Shown: piece after piece, positions 33,737 to 42,457 of the stretch
How the letters are laid out: each line of letters starts with the position of its first letter
Position numbering within the stretch: the stretch's first letter is position 1
NCBI RefSeq assembly: GCF_040892545.1
Contig: NZ_CP156079.1
Span: forward strand, 5,367,501 to 5,431,500
From: Paracidovorax avenae
GTDB lineage: Bacteria > Pseudomonadota > Gammaproteobacteria > Burkholderiales > Burkholderiaceae_C
Length of the DNA: 64,000 bases
Direction of reading: 5' to 3'
The notes under the pieces: generated by a model
The model's input: the letters and a program-made list of their open reading frames with translations, nothing else
Databases searched by the model: none
What the model was told of the DNA's origin: nothing
Made by a program: the position numbers and the translations under genes

Positions 33737-34425
33737 GCGCATGGGATCCGCGGTGGTTCGACGAAAGCCTGCGGTTGCGCCAGCTTCTGGTATGGCGCGG
33801 GGTGGAGTCGCAATACGCAGCAGCGACGGTCAGGCTGGTCGACTCCCTGGACGAGCAGGACTTGCTGGAGCAGATGTTGGAGGCCAGCAAGCCCCCCATC
33901 GCGAAAGAACGGCATTACCTGCTGTTCACGCCCTTCCGGTACACGCCACCGCATCCTCACCGGTTTCGCCCGGCCCATGAGCACGGGCAGTGGTATGGCG
34001 CGAAGAATCAGGTGGCCGTCTGCGCCGAGATCGCCTACTGGCGCCACCGGTTTCTTCTGGACAGCACGGGCTTGCTGAACGAAGACCTGCTGACGGAACA
34101 TACGCTGTTTCAGGCGCAGATGCGGGGACTTTCGATCGATCTGATGCAGGAGCCCTGGAACCGCCGCAGGGAGCGATGGACCCATGGCAGCGACTACACC
34201 GCCACCCAGGCCTTGGCCGCAGAGGCCCGGCACAGGGGCGTGCTATGGATCAAGTACGAGTCGGTGCGCGCCCCCCATGAAGCCTGCGCCGTTGCATTGG
34301 TCCAGGACGCATTGTTCGAACCCGCTCAGGGGATAGACGCGACGCGCCAGCGATGGATCTGCAAAGCGACCCGGAGCAAGGTGATGCTGATCGGCGATGC
34401 CGATCGCTTCGAGTGGGATTTCTGA
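33733..34425 (+). CDS. RES-domain toxin (NAD+ phosphorylase/glycohydrolase type)
   Basis: 230 residues. R22 in LLVWRGVESQY, the segment HGQWYGAKNQVAVCAEIAYWR with Tyr and Glu, and the later WIKYESVRAP match the RES domain, named for Arg-Glu-Ser. Characterised RES toxins such as MbcT degrade NAD+ and stop growth unless bound by their antitoxin. The ATG at 33733 overlaps the antitoxin stop. The protein ends 15 bp before the convergent oxidoreductase gene. Confidence 0.87.
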   Translation: MSAWDPRWFDESLRLRQLLVWRGVESQYAAATVRLVDSLDEQDLLEQMLEASKPPIAKERHYLLFTPFRYTPPHPHRFRPAHEHGQWYGAKNQVAVCAEIAYWRHRFLLDSTGLLNEDLLTEHTLFQAQMRGLSIDLMQEPWNRRRERWTHGSDYTATQALAAEARHRGVLWIKYESVRAPHEACAVALVQDALFEPAQGIDATRQRWICKATRSKVMLIGDADRFEWDF

Positions 34426-34440
34426 ATCCGCGCCTCGCCC

Positions 34441-37400
34441 TCAGGCGCTCTGCCGCAGCGCCGCCTCGGCAGGCCCCTGGCGCCAGCGCGCCATCAGGCC
34501 TTCCCATTGCGCGCGGGCCGTCTCCAGGTGCCGCTCCTTCACGTGGCCGTAGCCGCGGATCTGTTCGGGAATGCGTGCGATCTCCAAGGCCAGCGGCAGG
34601 TTCTCCGCCGTGAGCCCGGCCAGCAGTTCTTCGATGCAGGCGCGGTATTCCTGGATCAGCGCGCGCTCGGTGCGGCGCTCCCTGGTGCGGCCGAAGGGGT
34701 CGAGCGCCGTGCCGCGCAGGCCCTTCATCTTCGCCAGCACGCCGAAGGCCTTGTGCATCCACGGACCATAGGCCTTCTTCACCAGTTCGCCGCGCTCGTT
34801 CTTCTTCGCCGTGAGCGGCGGCGCCAGGTGGTGCACCACGCGGTAGTCGCCCTCGAACATGCCGGCGATCTTCCCGGTGAAGGCACCGTCGGTGTGCAGG
34901 CGGGCCACCTCGTATTCATCCTTGTAGGCCATGAGCTTGAAGAGGTAGCGCGCCACGGCCTCGGTGAGGCGGGTGGTGGATCCGAAGCGAGCCTCGGCTT
35001 CCTGCACTTTCTGCACGAAGGCCCGGTAGGTGGCCGCGTAGGCCGCGTTCTGGTAGCCCGTGAGGAATTCCTCGCGGCGCGCGATGATCTCGGCGAGCGC
35101 GGGCTTCTTCGCGAAATGGATGACCTGCGCCGTCTGGAACAGCCCGCGTACCGCGGCCAGGTCGTGCGCGCAGCGGCGGCCCCATTCGAAGGCAGCCTTG
35201 TTGTTGTCGACCTGCACGCCGTTGAGTTCCATGGCGCGCATCAGCGCGGCGCGGGACAGCGGCACGCGGCCCTTCTGCCACGCGTAGCCCAGCATCAGGG
35301 GGTTGGTGTAGATGCTGTCGCCCAGCAACTGCACCGCCACCTCTTCGGCATCGAAACTGCCCAGCAGTTCCTCGCCCACGGCCGAGGCGATGGCCGTGTC
35401 GCAATGCTGGCCCGGGAACTGCCAGTCGGGGTTGTTCACGAAGGACGCCGTCGGCGAGCCATGGTTGTTCAGCGCCACGAAGGTGCGGCCCGGCTGCATG
35501 GCGGCCATGGTGGTCTTGAGCGAGGCGACGATGGAGTCGCAGCCGATGATGAGGTCGGCCTTGGCGGTATCGACCTTGGTCGTGTAGATGGCCTCGGGGC
35601 GGTTGGCGATCTGCACGTGGCTCCACGTGGCACCGCCCTTCTGGGCCAGGCCGGCGGCGTCCTGGGTGATGACGCCCTTGCCTTCCAGGTGGGCGGCCAT
35701 GCCCAGCAGCGAGCCGATGGTGATCACGCCCGTGCCGCCCACGCCGGCGACCACGATGCCCCAGGCGGATTCGGCCGCGGGCAGCACCGGCTCGGGCAGC
35801 GGCGGCAGCGCCGACAGGTCGCCCTTCTTCTCCTTCTTCGGCTTCCTGAGCGTGCCGCCCTCGACGGTCACGAAGCTCGGGCAGAAGCCCTTCAGGCAGG
35901 AATAGTCCTTGTTGCAGGTGCTCTGGTTGATGCGGCGCTTGCGGCCGAACTCGGTTTCCAGCGGCTCGACCGAGAGGCAGTTGGATTGCACGGAGCAATC
36001 CCCGCAGCCCTCGCAGACCAGTTCGTTGATGACCACGGTCTTGTCAGGCGTGGCGAGCGTGCCGCGCTTCCTGCGGCGGCGCTTCTCCGTGGCGCAGGTC
36101 TGGTCGTAGATGATGGCCGTGCAGCCAGGGACTTCGCGGAACTCGCGCTGGATGCGGTCCAGCTCGTCGCGGTGGTGCACCGTCACGCCCTCGGCGAGTG
36201 GCACGCCCTCGTACTTGGCGGGCTCGTCCGTCACGATGACCAGTTTGGCCACGCCCTCGGCCTTCAGGCTGTTCATGATCTGCAGCACCGAGTGGCCCTC
36301 GGGCCGCTCGCCCACCTGCTGGCCGCCGGTCATGGCCACGGCGTCGTTGTAGAGCACCTTGTAGGTGATGTTGGTGCCGGCCGCGATGCTCTGCCGGATC
36401 GCGAGCAGGCCGCTGTGGAAGTACGTGCCGTCGCCCAGGTTGGCGAAGACGTGCTTGTCCAGCGAGAACGGCTGCTGCCCCACCCAGGTCACGCCCTCGC
36501 CGCCCATCTGGGTGAAGGTGGAGGTATTGCGGCCCGGCATCCAGTTCACCATGTAGTGGCAGCCGATGCCGGCCACGGCGCGCGAGCCCTCGGGCACGCG
36601 GGTGCTGGTGTTGTGCGGGCAGCCGCTGCAGAACCACGGCGTGCGGTCGCCCGTGTCGGCCGTGGTCTCGGCGAGCGAGCGCTCGCGCGCATCGATCACC
36701 GTGAGGCGCGCGTCCATGCGCGCCACCACGTCGTCAGGCACGCCGAGCTTCTTCAGCCGCCTGGCGATGGCGCGCGCGATGATGGCGGGTGTCAGGTCGG
36801 CCTTGGGGCGCAGCAGCCAGTTCTGGCTCGGGTTGGCCATGCTCCATTCGCCGCCGGAGTTGTCTCCCTCCACCTCGTCGAACTTGCCCAGCACATTGGG
36901 ACGCACGTCGGCGCGCCAGTTGTAGAGCTCTTCCTTGAGCTGGTATTCGATGACCTGGCGCTTCTCCTCCACCACCAGGATCTCCTGCAGGCCCTGGGCG
37001 AAATCGCGCGTGATGGTCGCCTCCAGCGGCCAGACCACGTTGACCTTGTGCACGCGGATGCCGAGTTGCCGGCAGGTGTCATCATGAAGGCCCAGGTCGA
37101 TCAGGGCCTGGCGGGTGTCGTTGTAGGCCTTGCCGCTGGCGATGATGCCGAAGCGGTCCTGCGGTCCTTCGATGACGTTGTAGTTGAGCCGGTTGGCGCG
37201 GATGTACGCCAGGGCCGCATACCACTTGTAGTCCATGAGGCGCGCTTCCTGCTCCAGCGGGGCATCGGGCCAGCGGATGTGCAGGCCGCCGGGGGGCATC
37301 GCGAAATCCTCGGGCAGCACGATGTTCACGCGGTCCGGATCGACCGAGATGCTGCTGGACGACTCGACCACTTCCTGGATGGTCTTCATGCCCGACCACA

Positions 37401-38016
37401 CGCCCGAGAAGCGGCTCATGGCGAAGGCATGCAGGCCCATGTCCAGGATCTCCTGCACGCTGCTGGGGAAGAACACCGGCAGCCCGCAGGCCTTGAAGAT
37501 ATGGTCGCTCTGGTGCGGCGCGGTGCTGCTCTTGCTGATGTGGTCGTCGCCCGCGATGGCGATCACGCCGCCGTGCTTCGCCGTGCCGGCCATGTTGGCG
37601 TGCTTGAACACGTCGGAGCAACGGTCCACCCCCGGGCCCTTGCCGTACCAGATGCCGAAGACGCCGTCGTACTTCTTCTTGTCGGGATAGAGGTCCAGTT
37701 GCTGCGTACCCCAGACGGCGGTGGCGCCGAGCTCTTCGTTCACGCCGGGCTGGAAGACGATGTGGTTCTGCGCCAGGTGCTTCCGGGCCGCCCAGAGCGC
37801 CTGGTCGTAGCCGCCCAGGGGAGAGCCCCGGTAGCCGCTGATGAAGCCGGCGGTGTTGAGCCCGGCCATGGCGTCACGCTGGCGCTGCAGCATGGGCAGG
37901 CGCACGAGGGCCTGGACGCCGCTCATGAAGGCCCGGCCCTCCGGCAGCGTGTATTTGTCGTCGAGCGTGACCGTTTCCAGCGCGCGGCGGATGTGCTCGG
38001 GCAGCGGTGCGTTCAT
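34441..38016 (-). CDS. indolepyruvate ferredoxin oxidoreductase, fused IorA-IorB type
   Basis: 1191 residues. The N-terminal part carries the pyrimidine domain (FISGYRGSPLGGYDQALWAA). The TPP-binding half has GIGCHYMVNWMPGR and the GDGTYFHSGLLAIRQS segment (G-D-G...N-type). A Cys-rich region follows (VCEGCGDCSVQSNCLS and NKDYSCLKGFCPSF) for iron-sulfur clusters. The last 450 residues form the gamma-type domain (AGVGGTGVITIGSLLGMAAH). It oxidatively decarboxylates aryl- or branched 2-oxo acids from amino-acid breakdown to acyl-CoA, passing electrons to an acceptor. The start is ATG 38016 with GGAG upstream. It is divergent from an Lrp/AsnC regulator. Confidence 0.93.
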   Translation of the reverse strand: MNAPLPEHIRRALETVTLDDKYTLPEGRAFMSGVQALVRLPMLQRQRDAMAGLNTAGFISGYRGSPLGGYDQALWAARKHLAQNHIVFQPGVNEELGATAVWGTQQLDLYPDKKKYDGVFGIWYGKGPGVDRCSDVFKHANMAGTAKHGGVIAIAGDDHISKSSTAPHQSDHIFKACGLPVFFPSSVQEILDMGLHAFAMSRFSGVWSGMKTIQEVVESSSSISVDPDRVNIVLPEDFAMPPGGLHIRWPDAPLEQEARLMDYKWYAALAYIRANRLNYNVIEGPQDRFGIIASGKAYNDTRQALIDLGLHDDTCRQLGIRVHKVNVVWPLEATITRDFAQGLQEILVVEEKRQVIEYQLKEELYNWRADVRPNVLGKFDEVEGDNSGGEWSMANPSQNWLLRPKADLTPAIIARAIARRLKKLGVPDDVVARMDARLTVIDARERSLAETTADTGDRTPWFCSGCPHNTSTRVPEGSRAVAGIGCHYMVNWMPGRNTSTFTQMGGEGVTWVGQQPFSLDKHVFANLGDGTYFHSGLLAIRQSIAAGTNITYKVLYNDAVAMTGGQQVGERPEGHSVLQIMNSLKAEGVAKLVIVTDEPAKYEGVPLAEGVTVHHRDELDRIQREFREVPGCTAIIYDQTCATEKRRRRKRGTLATPDKTVVINELVCEGCGDCSVQSNCLSVEPLETEFGRKRRINQSTCNKDYSCLKGFCPSFVTVEGGTLRKPKKEKKGDLSALPPLPEPVLPAAESAWGIVVAGVGGTGVITIGSLLGMAAHLEGKGVITQDAAGLAQKGGATWSHVQIANRPEAIYTTKVDTAKADLIIGCDSIVASLKTTMAAMQPGRTFVALNNHGSPTASFVNNPDWQFPGQHCDTAIASAVGEELLGSFDAEEVAVQLLGDSIYTNPLMLGYAWQKGRVPLSRAALMRAMELNGVQVDNNKAAFEWGRRCAHDLAAVRGLFQTAQVIHFAKKPALAEIIARREEFLTGYQNAAYAATYRAFVQKVQEAEARFGSTTRLTEAVARYLFKLMAYKDEYEVARLHTDGAFTGKIAGMFEGDYRVVHHLAPPLTAKKNERGELVKKAYGPWMHKAFGVLAKMKGLRGTALDPFGRTRERRTERALIQEYRACIEELLAGLTAENLPLALEIARIPEQIRGYGHVKERHLETARAQWEGLMARWRQGPAEAALRQSA

Positions 38017-38158
38017 GAATGTCTCTCCATCATCGTCGGGGATGCCGCGGCCTCGTGGGCGCGGGCAGGGCGGCGCGCCCGGTGGGGCGGGCTTTGCATG
38101 CCAGTGTAGGCAGGACCGCTGGATATGTCCTTTCGTTTTCGTGCCGTGTTTACCCTCG

Positions 38159-38181
38159 TTTCAGAAAGATCCTTTCTGAAA
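38159..38181. promoter_or_regulatory. 23-bp palindrome between the oxidoreductase and Lrp-type genes
   Basis: TTTCAGAAAG-ATC-CTTTCTGAAA is perfect over 10-bp arms. It ends 11 bp before the Lrp-type ATG and lies 143 bp upstream of the oxidoreductase start. Lrp/AsnC proteins bind such dyads and often control the divergent gene and themselves. Confidence 0.65.
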
Positions 38182-38192
38182 ACAATAAGGGA

Positions 38193-38669
38193 ATGGAAGA
38201 ACTCGACAAATTCGACATCGCCATCCTCGCGGAACTGCAGGCCGATGCGCGGCTGACGAACGCCGAACTGGCGCAGCGCGTGGGCCTTTCGGCCGCCCCG
38301 TGCTGGCGGCGCGTGCGGGCCCTGGAAGAGGCGGGGTTCATCAAGGGCTACCACGCGGAGATCGACCGGCACCGGATAGGCCTGGGCGTGCTGGCCTTCG
38401 TGCGGCTGGACGCCGACCGCAGCACCGGCGGCCTCACACGCGAGATGGAAGAGGCCATCGCCAAGATTCCCGAAGTGGTGGCCTGCCACTACATCAGCGG
38501 CACCGGCACCTTCGAGCTGCAGGTGGTGGCACGCGACCTGGAGAGCTTTTCGCAGTTCGCACGCGGCGTGCTGCTGAACCTGCCCAACGTGAAGGACATG
38601 CATACGAGCTTTTCGCTGGGGGAGGTGAAAGCGGGAGGGGCGTTGCCGCTGGCACATTTGCGGCGATGA
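38193..38669 (+). CDS. Lrp/AsnC family transcriptional regulator
   Basis: 158 residues. The N-terminal helix-turn-helix has LDKFDIAILAELQADARLTN, LAQRVGLSAAPCWRRVRALE and GFIKGYHAEID. The RAM (amino-acid-binding) domain has IPEVVACHYISGTGTFELQV. Such proteins bind an amino acid and form octamers. The likely target is the divergent indolepyruvate oxidoreductase gene, through the palindrome at 38159. AAGGGA precedes the ATG. Confidence 0.93.
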   Translation: MEELDKFDIAILAELQADARLTNAELAQRVGLSAAPCWRRVRALEEAGFIKGYHAEIDRHRIGLGVLAFVRLDADRSTGGLTREMEEAIAKIPEVVACHYISGTGTFELQVVARDLESFSQFARGVLLNLPNVKDMHTSFSLGEVKAGGALPLAHLRR

Positions 38670-38696
38670 CGGTGATTCGAATAATTGCCGCAAGCT

Positions 38697-39230
38697 ATGC
38701 AACCTTTCTGGAAAGTCCTCTGGACAGCATGCAGTGCGGCCTGCGTAACCGCCAGCGCTACCGGCCACGCTATCGCAGCGCAAAACCTCGGAACTTCTCT
38801 CTGTCGTTCGGGAGAAGAACCTGTTTTCGCATGCACCATCAAGCATCAGCGAGCGGTTGCCGTCTGTGCCTCCCAACAGCCGGGCGGCCCGGAGGGTTAT
38901 TTGCAGTACCGCTTCGGCAAGCCCGGGAACGTGGAAATCAACGTTCCCGAAAAGGTGGACAGCGGCGAGTGGCGAGAGCGGTTCAAAGCCAGGCGGCTCT
39001 GGTATCCGGCAGGCGGAGGCAACTATCTGCGCGCCCATCGAGGCGCCTACTCCTATGTGGTCTTCAGTGCCTTCGGCCGCTGGGGCGAAAAAGACGGAGT
39101 GATGGTATGGAAGGACGGCGCCATGGTGGCGCACCATGCGTGCGCAGGAGCGGCGCTGTCGAGGCTGGGACCGGATCTGCCATCCCGGTTGGGGATCGCA
39201 GAAGACCCCGAGGAACTCGTATTGCCGTGA
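38697..39230 (+). CDS. secreted protein of unknown function
   Basis: 177 residues. It has a signal peptide (residues about 1-28, ending ATGHAIA-A). The mature part has four or more cysteines (SLCRSG, FACTIKH, AVCASQ, HHACAG), so disulfide bonds are likely. GYLQYRFGKPGNVEINVPEK and the later YSYVVFSAFGRWGEKDGVMV suggest a beta-sandwich. I do not recognise a named family. The ATG at 38697 is preferred to the TTG at 38685. It follows the Lrp gene by 27 bp. Confidence 0.7.
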   Translation: MQPFWKVLWTACSAACVTASATGHAIAAQNLGTSLCRSGEEPVFACTIKHQRAVAVCASQQPGGPEGYLQYRFGKPGNVEINVPEKVDSGEWRERFKARRLWYPAGGGNYLRAHRGAYSYVVFSAFGRWGEKDGVMVWKDGAMVAHHACAGAALSRLGPDLPSRLGIAEDPEELVLP

Positions 39231-39387
39231 CGGGCTCGCTGGTCCGGCATTGCCAGGCCAGCCTGTGGTCAAAGCGCCGATCTGCTTGCTTTCTATGCCT
39301 TCCATCCCGCGCATGTCCAGGAGCGCAGGCGGGAAGAATGCGCCGCCCATGGCGCATTGGCGTTATCTCCCGCAGAATCGGAAGGAC

Positions 39388-41112
39388 ATGCCGCCCCAGA
39401 CGCCCCACGACAGTTCCTTCTCCGCGCCCCCTCCACCCGGCCGCCTGATCGAAGACCCGGCCGCCACGCCTGCCGCCCGCACAGCCGCCACCGCCGAGGC
39501 TGCAGCCGCCGCGCAGCTCGGCCAGGATGCCGCGCGGCGTGCCGAGCTCTCTGCCCTCGCCCCGCTCGGGGTGCCGGTGTTCCGCATGCTGTGGCTCACC
39601 TGGCTCGCGGCGAATACCTGCATGTGGATGAACGACGTCGCGGCCGCGTGGCTGATGACCACGCTCACCACCTCGCCCGTGCTGGTGGCGCTGGTGCAGA
39701 CGGCCTCCACGCTGCCCGTCTTCCTGCTGGGGCTGCCCAGCGGCGCGCTGGCGGACATCCTGGACCGGCGGCGCTATTTCATCGCCACGCAGTTCTGGGT
39801 GGCCGCGGTGGCGCTGGTGCTGTGCCTGGCGATCCTCGCGGGCGGCATGACGGCGCCGCTGCTGCTGGGCCTGACCTTCGCAAACGGCATCGGCCTGGCC
39901 ATGCGGTGGCCGGTGTTCGCGGCCATCGTGCCGGAACTGGTCAGCCGCGCGCAGCTGCCCGCGGCACTCGCGCTCAACGGCGTGGCGATGAACGCCTCGC
40001 GCATCGTCGGCCCGCTGCTGGCCGGCGCGATCATCGCGAGCGCGGGCAGCGCCTGGGTATTCGTGCTCAATGCCGTGCTGTCGGTGATCGCGGGGTTCAC
40101 GATCATGCGCTGGAAGCGCACGCATGTGCCCAATCCGCTGGGCCGCGAGCGGCTCGGCAGTGCAATGCGCGTGGGCGTGCAGTTCGTGCGGGAGTCGCCG
40201 CGCATGCGCGCCGTGCTCTGGCGCATCTCGATCTTCTTCCTGCACGCCACGGCCCTGCTCGCGCTGCTGCCGCTGGTGGCGCGCGACCTGGAGGGTGGCG
40301 GCGCGGGCACCTTCACGCTGCTGCTGGCCTCGATGGGCGCCGGGGCCATCATGGCGGCGATGTTCCTTCCGCGGTTGCGCCAGGCCATGCCGCGCGACAC
40401 GCTCGTGGGCCGCGGAGCGCTGCTGCAGGCGCTCGCCACGTCGGTGGTCGCGATCGCGCCGAACGTCTACGTGGCCGTGCCGGCGATGATCGTGGGCGGC
40501 ATGGCCTGGATCACCACGGCGAATTCGCTGAGCGTGTCGGCGCAGCTGGCGCTGCCGAACTGGGTGCGCGCGCGAGGCATGTCGATCTACCAGATGGCGA
40601 TCATGGGCGCCACGGCGGCCGGCGCGGCCTTCTGGGGGCAGGTGGCGTCCGTCACCAGCGTGCATGTGAGCCTGGCGGTCGCCGCGCTCACCGGCACCGC
40701 GGCCATGGCCCTGGTGCAGCGCACCGTGGCGGACCGCTCGATGGAGGAGGACCTCAGCCCCTCGCGCGCCTTCAAGGTGCCCACCGCCCCCACGACACCC
40801 GAGCAGGGCCACGTGGTGGTGACCATCGAATACGTGATCGACCCGGCCCGGGCCGCGGAATTCCGCGACACCATGCAGGAGAGCCGCCGCAGCCGCCTGC
40901 GCCAGGGCGCGCTCGACTGGCAGCTGCAGCACGACATCGCCGATCCCGCCCGGTATGTGGAGCGCATCGTGGACGAGTCCTGGACGGAACACCTGCGGCG
41001 CTTCGACCGCGTCACCGCCTCGGATGTGGCGCTGCGCGACCGCAAGCTGGCATTCCACGTGGCCGATGCGCCTCCGGTGGTGACGCGCTATCTGGTCGAG
41101 CTGGAGCGCTGA
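39388..41112 (+). CDS. MFS transporter (MFS_3, EntS-like) with C-terminal cytoplasmic domain
   Basis: 574 residues. After a disordered Ala/Pro-rich start come ten to twelve membrane helices (FRMLWLTWLAANTCMWMNDV, LADILDRRRYFIATQ with the MFS loop R-R, ANGIGLAMRWPVFAAIVPEL, ALNGVAMNASRIVGPLLAGA). This is the pattern of the MFS_3 group, which includes enterobactin exporter EntS. The last 110 residues (VVVTIEYVIDPARAAEFRDT and on to RFDRVTASDVALRDR) form a soluble ferredoxin-like (ABM/DUF4188-like) domain frequent in these fusions. Substrate unknown. GGAAGGA precedes the ATG. It overlaps the next, convergent gene by 25 bp. Confidence 0.87.
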   Translation: MPPQTPHDSSFSAPPPPGRLIEDPAATPAARTAATAEAAAAAQLGQDAARRAELSALAPLGVPVFRMLWLTWLAANTCMWMNDVAAAWLMTTLTTSPVLVALVQTASTLPVFLLGLPSGALADILDRRRYFIATQFWVAAVALVLCLAILAGGMTAPLLLGLTFANGIGLAMRWPVFAAIVPELVSRAQLPAALALNGVAMNASRIVGPLLAGAIIASAGSAWVFVLNAVLSVIAGFTIMRWKRTHVPNPLGRERLGSAMRVGVQFVRESPRMRAVLWRISIFFLHATALLALLPLVARDLEGGGAGTFTLLLASMGAGAIMAAMFLPRLRQAMPRDTLVGRGALLQALATSVVAIAPNVYVAVPAMIVGGMAWITTANSLSVSAQLALPNWVRARGMSIYQMAIMGATAAGAAFWGQVASVTSVHVSLAVAALTGTAAMALVQRTVADRSMEEDLSPSRAFKVPTAPTTPEQGHVVVTIEYVIDPARAAEFRDTMQESRRSRLRQGALDWQLQHDIADPARYVERIVDESWTEHLRRFDRVTASDVALRDRKLAFHVADAPPVVTRYLVELER

Positions 41113-42350
41113 AGCGGCCGCAGTCCGAACCAACCCCCTTCGGCATCGAACAGCACGTCGTACTGCTGCAGCAGGTTCATGCCGGTGTTCACGAAGGCGG
41201 GACGCCCGAACGATGCAGGAGCGCCCCGGGCCACGGTGCTGCCGGCCGCGCAGGCGGAGCCCGCAGCGCCGGAGGGCGGCCGGTTCACGAGCACGGCACG
41301 GGGCGCGCCGGCCCCTCCCGCGTTGAACGCATACCGGGCCACCGGCGCCTGCGCATCCGGGAACAGCACCTGCACCGGCGTGCCCTCCTTCAGGCCGTTG
41401 CTGGTGTGGCCCGGACGGCTGGGGTTCGGGATCTGCTGCGTCGGCAGCGACGCCGGGTCGGACACCGTGAGGTACATCTGCGCGATGCCGGTGTCCACGA
41501 GCACCGATCCCGCCTCGGGCGCCCGGCCGGCCACGGACACGGCCATGGACGCCTGCTGCCAGTCGCGCGGGTCGCTGGATGCCGGCTGCCCGTTGACCAG
41601 CAGGCTTCCCGGCTGCAGCCTGGTGGCCCCGAAGCCCGCGGCATTGGCCGGCGTGAGTCCGGCATGCACGCCGGACTTCGTCACGATGTAGCCGGCATGC
41701 ACTTCGCCTTCGCGCACGGGCCGGCCGTCGATGGCGACGAGGTTGAGCAATGGGTTCTTGTCCGGCGTGCCCTGCGGCTGGCCATCGTGCTCGCGCCCGA
41801 ACCCCACGCCCATGTACACGATCCCCTTGGGGCGGACCATGGTCTTCGTGGGCTGCTCGCAGACCGGCTGGTTGGCTTTCTCGTCCCAGCAGGGACAGAT
41901 CATTTCCTTCTGGACTGCCAGGACGGGAACGCGAGACACGACCTCCCCCTCCGCGGCGCGGAACACGAGGTCGCGCACGACCCATCGCCCCACCCACAGC
42001 CGCTTGCTGCTCGACAGGAACTCCCAGCCTGCGGGGCCCGCTTCATCGTCGGAATAGCCGGGAAGATCGGCCGCGGAGATCACCACCCCGGTGGAGCCCG
42101 TGTCCATCGTGACGGCGAAGCTCCGGGCGGCGGGTTGCGGGCTGCCAGGCGGAGTGCGTACCTCGAACTGCAGTTTCGGTGGCCGGGACGCTTCACCCAG
42201 CGGGGCGACGAAGGGGATGAAGCGCCCGGTGGTGTCCGGACGGAGCACGGGCCCCGTGGCGGCTGCGGCGCTGGACGGGCCCTGGGCCCAGGCGGCGCTG
42301 CAGGCGAGCAGCGCGGCCATGTGGAGGAACGCTGTGCGGATCGGTGTCAT
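41088..42350 (-). CDS. secreted pepsin-like (two-DTG) aspartic-protease homologue
   Basis: 420 residues. Signal peptide MTPIRTAFLHMAALLACSAAWA. Two aspartic-protease signatures are seen: D83-T-G-S-T-G in FAVTMDTGSTGVVIS and D286-T-G in SVLVDTGIAQMYLT, about 200 residues apart as in the two lobes of pepsin. The end (FVNTGMNLLQQYDVLFDAEG, WFGL) recalls the last strands of A1 peptidases. Retropepsins have one DTG per chain, so this looks like a full two-lobe fold. Activity is not shown and the second motif is followed by I-A instead of S/T. Cys pairs (CPCWDEKANQPVC) suggest a periplasmic or secreted place. AGGAGA precedes the ATG. Confidence 0.65.
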   Translation of the reverse strand: MTPIRTAFLHMAALLACSAAWAQGPSSAAAATGPVLRPDTTGRFIPFVAPLGEASRPPKLQFEVRTPPGSPQPAARSFAVTMDTGSTGVVISAADLPGYSDDEAGPAGWEFLSSSKRLWVGRWVVRDLVFRAAEGEVVSRVPVLAVQKEMICPCWDEKANQPVCEQPTKTMVRPKGIVYMGVGFGREHDGQPQGTPDKNPLLNLVAIDGRPVREGEVHAGYIVTKSGVHAGLTPANAAGFGATRLQPGSLLVNGQPASSDPRDWQQASMAVSVAGRAPEAGSVLVDTGIAQMYLTVSDPASLPTQQIPNPSRPGHTSNGLKEGTPVQVLFPDAQAPVARYAFNAGGAGAPRAVLVNRPPSGAAGSACAAGSTVARGAPASFGRPAFVNTGMNLLQQYDVLFDAEGGWFGLRPLQRSSSTR

Positions 42351-42457
42351 CGGTTCTCCTTCCCTGTGGTGTTTTGGAAGGGGCAGGCTACACGATGTGG
42401 GTCGGGCATGACGCCGCGCCACCCGCCGCGTTGCGTCCCGGCGTCACATGCCCGCGG

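Noticed and set aside
34507..38109. 1200-codon plus-strand open frame opposite the indolepyruvate oxidoreductase
   Set aside because: Same effect; the minus-strand protein has all family motifs and this frame has none.
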